Shown here: positions 3,753 to 5,821 of the stretch, piece by piece | Position numbering within the stretch: the stretch's first letter is position 1 | Layout: each line of letters starts with the position of its first letter | DNA from: Bacteroidota bacterium | GTDB taxonomy: Bacteria > Bacteroidota > Bacteroidia > UKL13-3 | Length of the DNA stretch: 5,821 bases | Reading direction: 5' to 3' | Assembly: GCA_010027395.1 (NCBI GenBank) | Contig: RGVD01000166.1 | Location: 1-5,821 of the forward strand | Notes under the pieces: model-generated | The model's input: the letters and a program-made list of their open reading frames with translations, nothing else | Told to the model about the DNA's origin: nothing | Database searches by the model: none | Made by a program: the position numbers and the translations under genes

Positions 3753-5821
3753 ATGGCTGACACAAGCAAACCAATCAACAAAAATGATTACCGAAATATG
3801 ATGCCTTCTAGAAAAGGTCAAATTAACCAAGATAGAAGTCCCTACAATGCTGACAATTCTCTATTCAAGAGATTAACAAAGCTTTTTTCTGGTCCAATAG
3901 TTAATCGTCGCCAACAAAATTATAAAAGCGAACGTCGCCGCAGACTTGATAAATATAAATTTCAATCTGCGCAAGGTCAGCAGTTCAAAAAATCTTCATA
4001 TAATCCATTTGATTACGTACATTCACAAAGCATGGCTAACCAAAACCGTGCCGAAAGATATGTTGATTTCGAACAGATGGAATACACCCCAGAAATTGCA
4101 TCAGCATTAGACATTTATGCCGATGAAATGACGACAAGCAATGAATTACAAAAAGTACTTTCAATTGATTGTCCGAATGAAGAAATTAAAAACGTTCTTC
4201 ATGGTCTTTATTATGATATTTTAAATATTGAATTCAATCTTTTTGGTTGGTGCCGAACAATGTGTAAGTTCGGTGACTTCTTTTTATACCTTGATATTGA
4301 CGACAAAGATGGTGTAAAAAACGCAATCGGTCTTCCTCCATACGAAGTTGAACGTATTGAAGGCGAAGATGAAAAGAATCCAAATTACGTACAATTCCAA
4401 TGGAATAGCGGTGGAATGACATTTGAAAACTGGCAGATGGGTCACTTCCGTATTCTTGGAAATGATAAATATGCTCCATATGGAACTTCAATATTGGAAG
4501 CTGCCCGTCGTATTTGGCGTCAATTAACTCTATTAGAAGACGCCATGATGGCTTATCGTATTGTTCGTTCAGCTGAACGTCGCGTATTTTATATTGATGT
4601 TGGTAACGTTGCTCCAAATGATATAGAGCAGTTCATGCAAAAAGCCATGACAAGCTTAAAGCGTAACCAAGTCGTTGATGAAAAGACCGGTCGCGTAGAT
4701 TTGAGATACAATCCTCTTTCAATTGAAGAAGATTACTTTATTCCAGTTCGCGGTCAGCAATCAACAAAGATTGAAAGTCTTGCTGGAGGTCAATACACTG
4801 GAGACATTGACGACGTCAAATATCTCCGAGACAAATTATTCTCTGCTATTAAAATTCCACAATCATATCTTGCACGTGGTGAAGGCGGCGATGAAGATAA
4901 AACAACTCTTGCACAAAAAGATATTCGCTTCTCAAGAACAATTCAACGTCTTCAGCGTTCTGTTATTAGTGAATTAGAAAAGATTGGCATTATTCATCTT
5001 TTCGTTCTTGGATATAGAAATGAAGATTTAATTAAATTTAAATTAAAATTAAACAATCCAAGCAAAATTGCCGAACTACAAGAACTTGAAACTTGGAAAA
5101 CAAAATTTGAAGTTGCAAGTGGAGCAACAGAAGGTTATTTCAGCAAACGTTGGGTTGCTAAAAAGATCTTTGGTCTATCTGATGAAGAATTCCTACGTAA
5201 TCAACGTGAAATGTTCTTTGACTTTAAGTTTAAAGCAGCCGTTGAAAAAGCAGGTACAGAACAACAAGCAGCGGCTGGAGATCAAGATGCAGGATTAGCA
5301 GCAGGTGCCGGTGGAGGTATGGAATCAGGTGGTGGTGCACCTCCCGCTGATGCTGGAGCAGGTATTGATCTTGGAGCACTCGGAGCAGAACCAGAAGGTG
5401 CTACCGGTGCAACTCCCACACCTGGTGAAGAAAAACCAGCCGGCGAACAACAAGGTCCAAAAGATGATACACTATTGGCTGCTCCTGGAAAACGTGATGA
5501 TAGATTAACATCAACTCCAGCGTCACGTGGAAAAACATATCTTCCAGTAAAATATCGTGGTGGAGATAAGCGACCATCGGGTGCGAGAACAAGAAATTAC
5601 CAATCTAAGTTCAGCAAAGAATTAGGTGGTGGTTCTATGCGAAATGTTTGGGGAAGTGGAGCGCAAGATTTGTTTGGTTTAAGTAATGGTATTTACGAAC
5701 AATATGAAGATAGTTATAATGAAGAAATAATTAATGAAGGAATGTCTAATAACGACATAAATATTACAGAAGAAAAGATTATGGCGAATAATGATAGTCT
5801 TAAAAAATTATTAAATTCATT
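3753..5821 (+). CDS. Portal vertex protein, T4 gp20-like, with long C-terminal extension (3' end outside window)
   Basis: The frame is open from ATG 3753 to the right edge: 689 full codons and no stop. The portal is the dodecameric ring at one capsid vertex that starts head assembly, docks the terminase and passes DNA. Residues about 90-500 are the gp20-type core: PEIASALDIYADEM (113-126), a clip/stem region, and the hallmark AYRIVRSAERRVFYIDVGN (267-285), close to T4 gp20's YRITRAPERRVFYVDTGN; then EEDYFIPVRGQQ (325-336), like the T4 TEDY segment, and YLRDKLFSAIKIPQSYL (357-373), like T4's NKLYMALRVPLS. The N-terminus (1-85) is basic, with RRRR at 61-64. Residues 501-580 are a Gly/Ala/Pro/Glu-rich, presumably disordered linker, and 581-689 an extra tail with basic and Gly/Ser-rich parts and then an acidic helical end. 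T4 gp20 has 524 residues, so the extension of at least 165 residues is unusual. It follows terL by 5 bases. Confidence 0.96.
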   Translation, partial: MADTSKPINKNDYRNMMPSRKGQINQDRSPYNADNSLFKRLTKLFSGPIVNRRQQNYKSERRRRLDKYKFQSAQGQQFKKSSYNPFDYVHSQSMANQNRAERYVDFEQMEYTPEIASALDIYADEMTTSNELQKVLSIDCPNEEIKNVLHGLYYDILNIEFNLFGWCRTMCKFGDFFLYLDIDDKDGVKNAIGLPPYEVERIEGEDEKNPNYVQFQWNSGGMTFENWQMGHFRILGNDKYAPYGTSILEAARRIWRQLTLLEDAMMAYRIVRSAERRVFYIDVGNVAPNDIEQFMQKAMTSLKRNQVVDEKTGRVDLRYNPLSIEEDYFIPVRGQQSTKIESLAGGQYTGDIDDVKYLRDKLFSAIKIPQSYLARGEGGDEDKTTLAQKDIRFSRTIQRLQRSVISELEKIGIIHLFVLGYRNEDLIKFKLKLNNPSKIAELQELETWKTKFEVASGATEGYFSKRWVAKKIFGLSDEEFLRNQREMFFDFKFKAAVEKAGTEQQAAAGDQDAGLAAGAGGGMESGGGAPPADAGAGIDLGALGAEPEGATGATPTPGEEKPAGEQQGPKDDTLLAAPGKRDDRLTSTPASRGKTYLPVKYRGGDKRPSGARTRNYQSKFSKELGGGSMRNVWGSGAQDLFGLSNGIYEQYEDSYNEEIINEGMSNNDINITEEKIMANNDSLKKLLNS
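5253..5492 (+). other. Low-complexity Gly/Ala/Pro/Gln linker region of the portal
   Basis: Codes for portal residues 501-580, for example AGLAAGAGGGMESGGGAPP. The block rises to about 53% G+C (5281-5340, counted by hand), against about 22% at 5701-5760 in the tail beyond. It separates the recognisable gp20-like core from a C-terminal tail (residues 581-689) and probably acts as a flexible tether. No exact tandem repeat unit is seen. Confidence 0.75.

Noticed and set aside
4234..4617. Minus-strand open frame of 127 aa
   Set aside because: Antisense shadow of the portal core; rich in His, Gln and Tyr as expected from reverse-read codons and with no ribosome site evidence.
5027..5053. AT-only stretch with a short palindrome (AATTTAAATT), considered as an origin or recombination site
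   Set aside because: It encodes an in-frame Leu/Ile/Lys/Phe segment of the portal and is explained by low-complexity AAA/TTA codons.
4723..5508. Three + strand open frames (84, 76 and 67 aa) and a minus one (5401-5592)
   Set aside because: All lie inside the continuous portal frame, which reads through to the window edge with clear gp20-type motifs.

Overview
The window is a stretch of a tailed-phage genome, most likely a T4-like (myovirus-type) phage or its metagenomic relative. The evidence is a terminase large subunit with a complete set of gp17-type ATPase and nuclease motifs at 2149-3747, followed 5 bases later by a gp20-type portal protein that runs off the right edge (3753-5821). All genes lie on the + strand, overlap or nearly touch (three ATGA stop/start overlaps, one 20-base overlap, gaps of 24, 3 and 5 bases), and leave no non-coding stretch longer than 24 bases. 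The DNA is AT-rich: 60-base blocks counted by hand range from about 20% to 53% G+C. The host cannot be named. A possible spanin-like gene would imply a Gram-negative host, and the protein styles resemble those of uncultured aquatic T4-like phages (recollection, not a search).

Left part (1-1240): the 3' end of a Lys/Glu-rich coiled-coil gene; a 142-aa envelope protein with an N-terminal signal (lipobox-like), a helical middle and a C-terminal membrane segment, which is a candidate one-protein spanin; a 132-aa protein with a four- or five-cysteine zinc-binding cluster; and a 64-aa protein that matches the chlamydial Hc1 / bacterial histone H1-like pattern.

Middle part (1265-2145): a 176-aa alpha/beta protein of unknown function behind a strong ribosome binding site, then a 117-aa protein with one canonical EF-hand calcium loop and a short basic amphipathic N-terminus ending in an I-x-E site. 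That N-terminus recalls the removable capsid-targeting peptides of T4 internal proteins.

Right part (2149-5821): the DNA-packaging pair. TerL supplies the ATPase motor and headful nuclease; the portal is the ring it docks on. No terminase small subunit is recognisable, and the sheath and tube genes that separate genes 17 and 20 in T4 are absent from between them. The portal has at least 689 residues, well over T4 gp20 (524), because of a Gly/Ala/Pro-rich linker and an extra C-terminal tail. There are no tRNAs, CRISPR arrays, insertion sequences or clear terminators. The novelty candidates are the phage-borne histone-like protein, the EF-hand protein with its possible capsid-targeting leader, the spanin-like protein and the portal tail.
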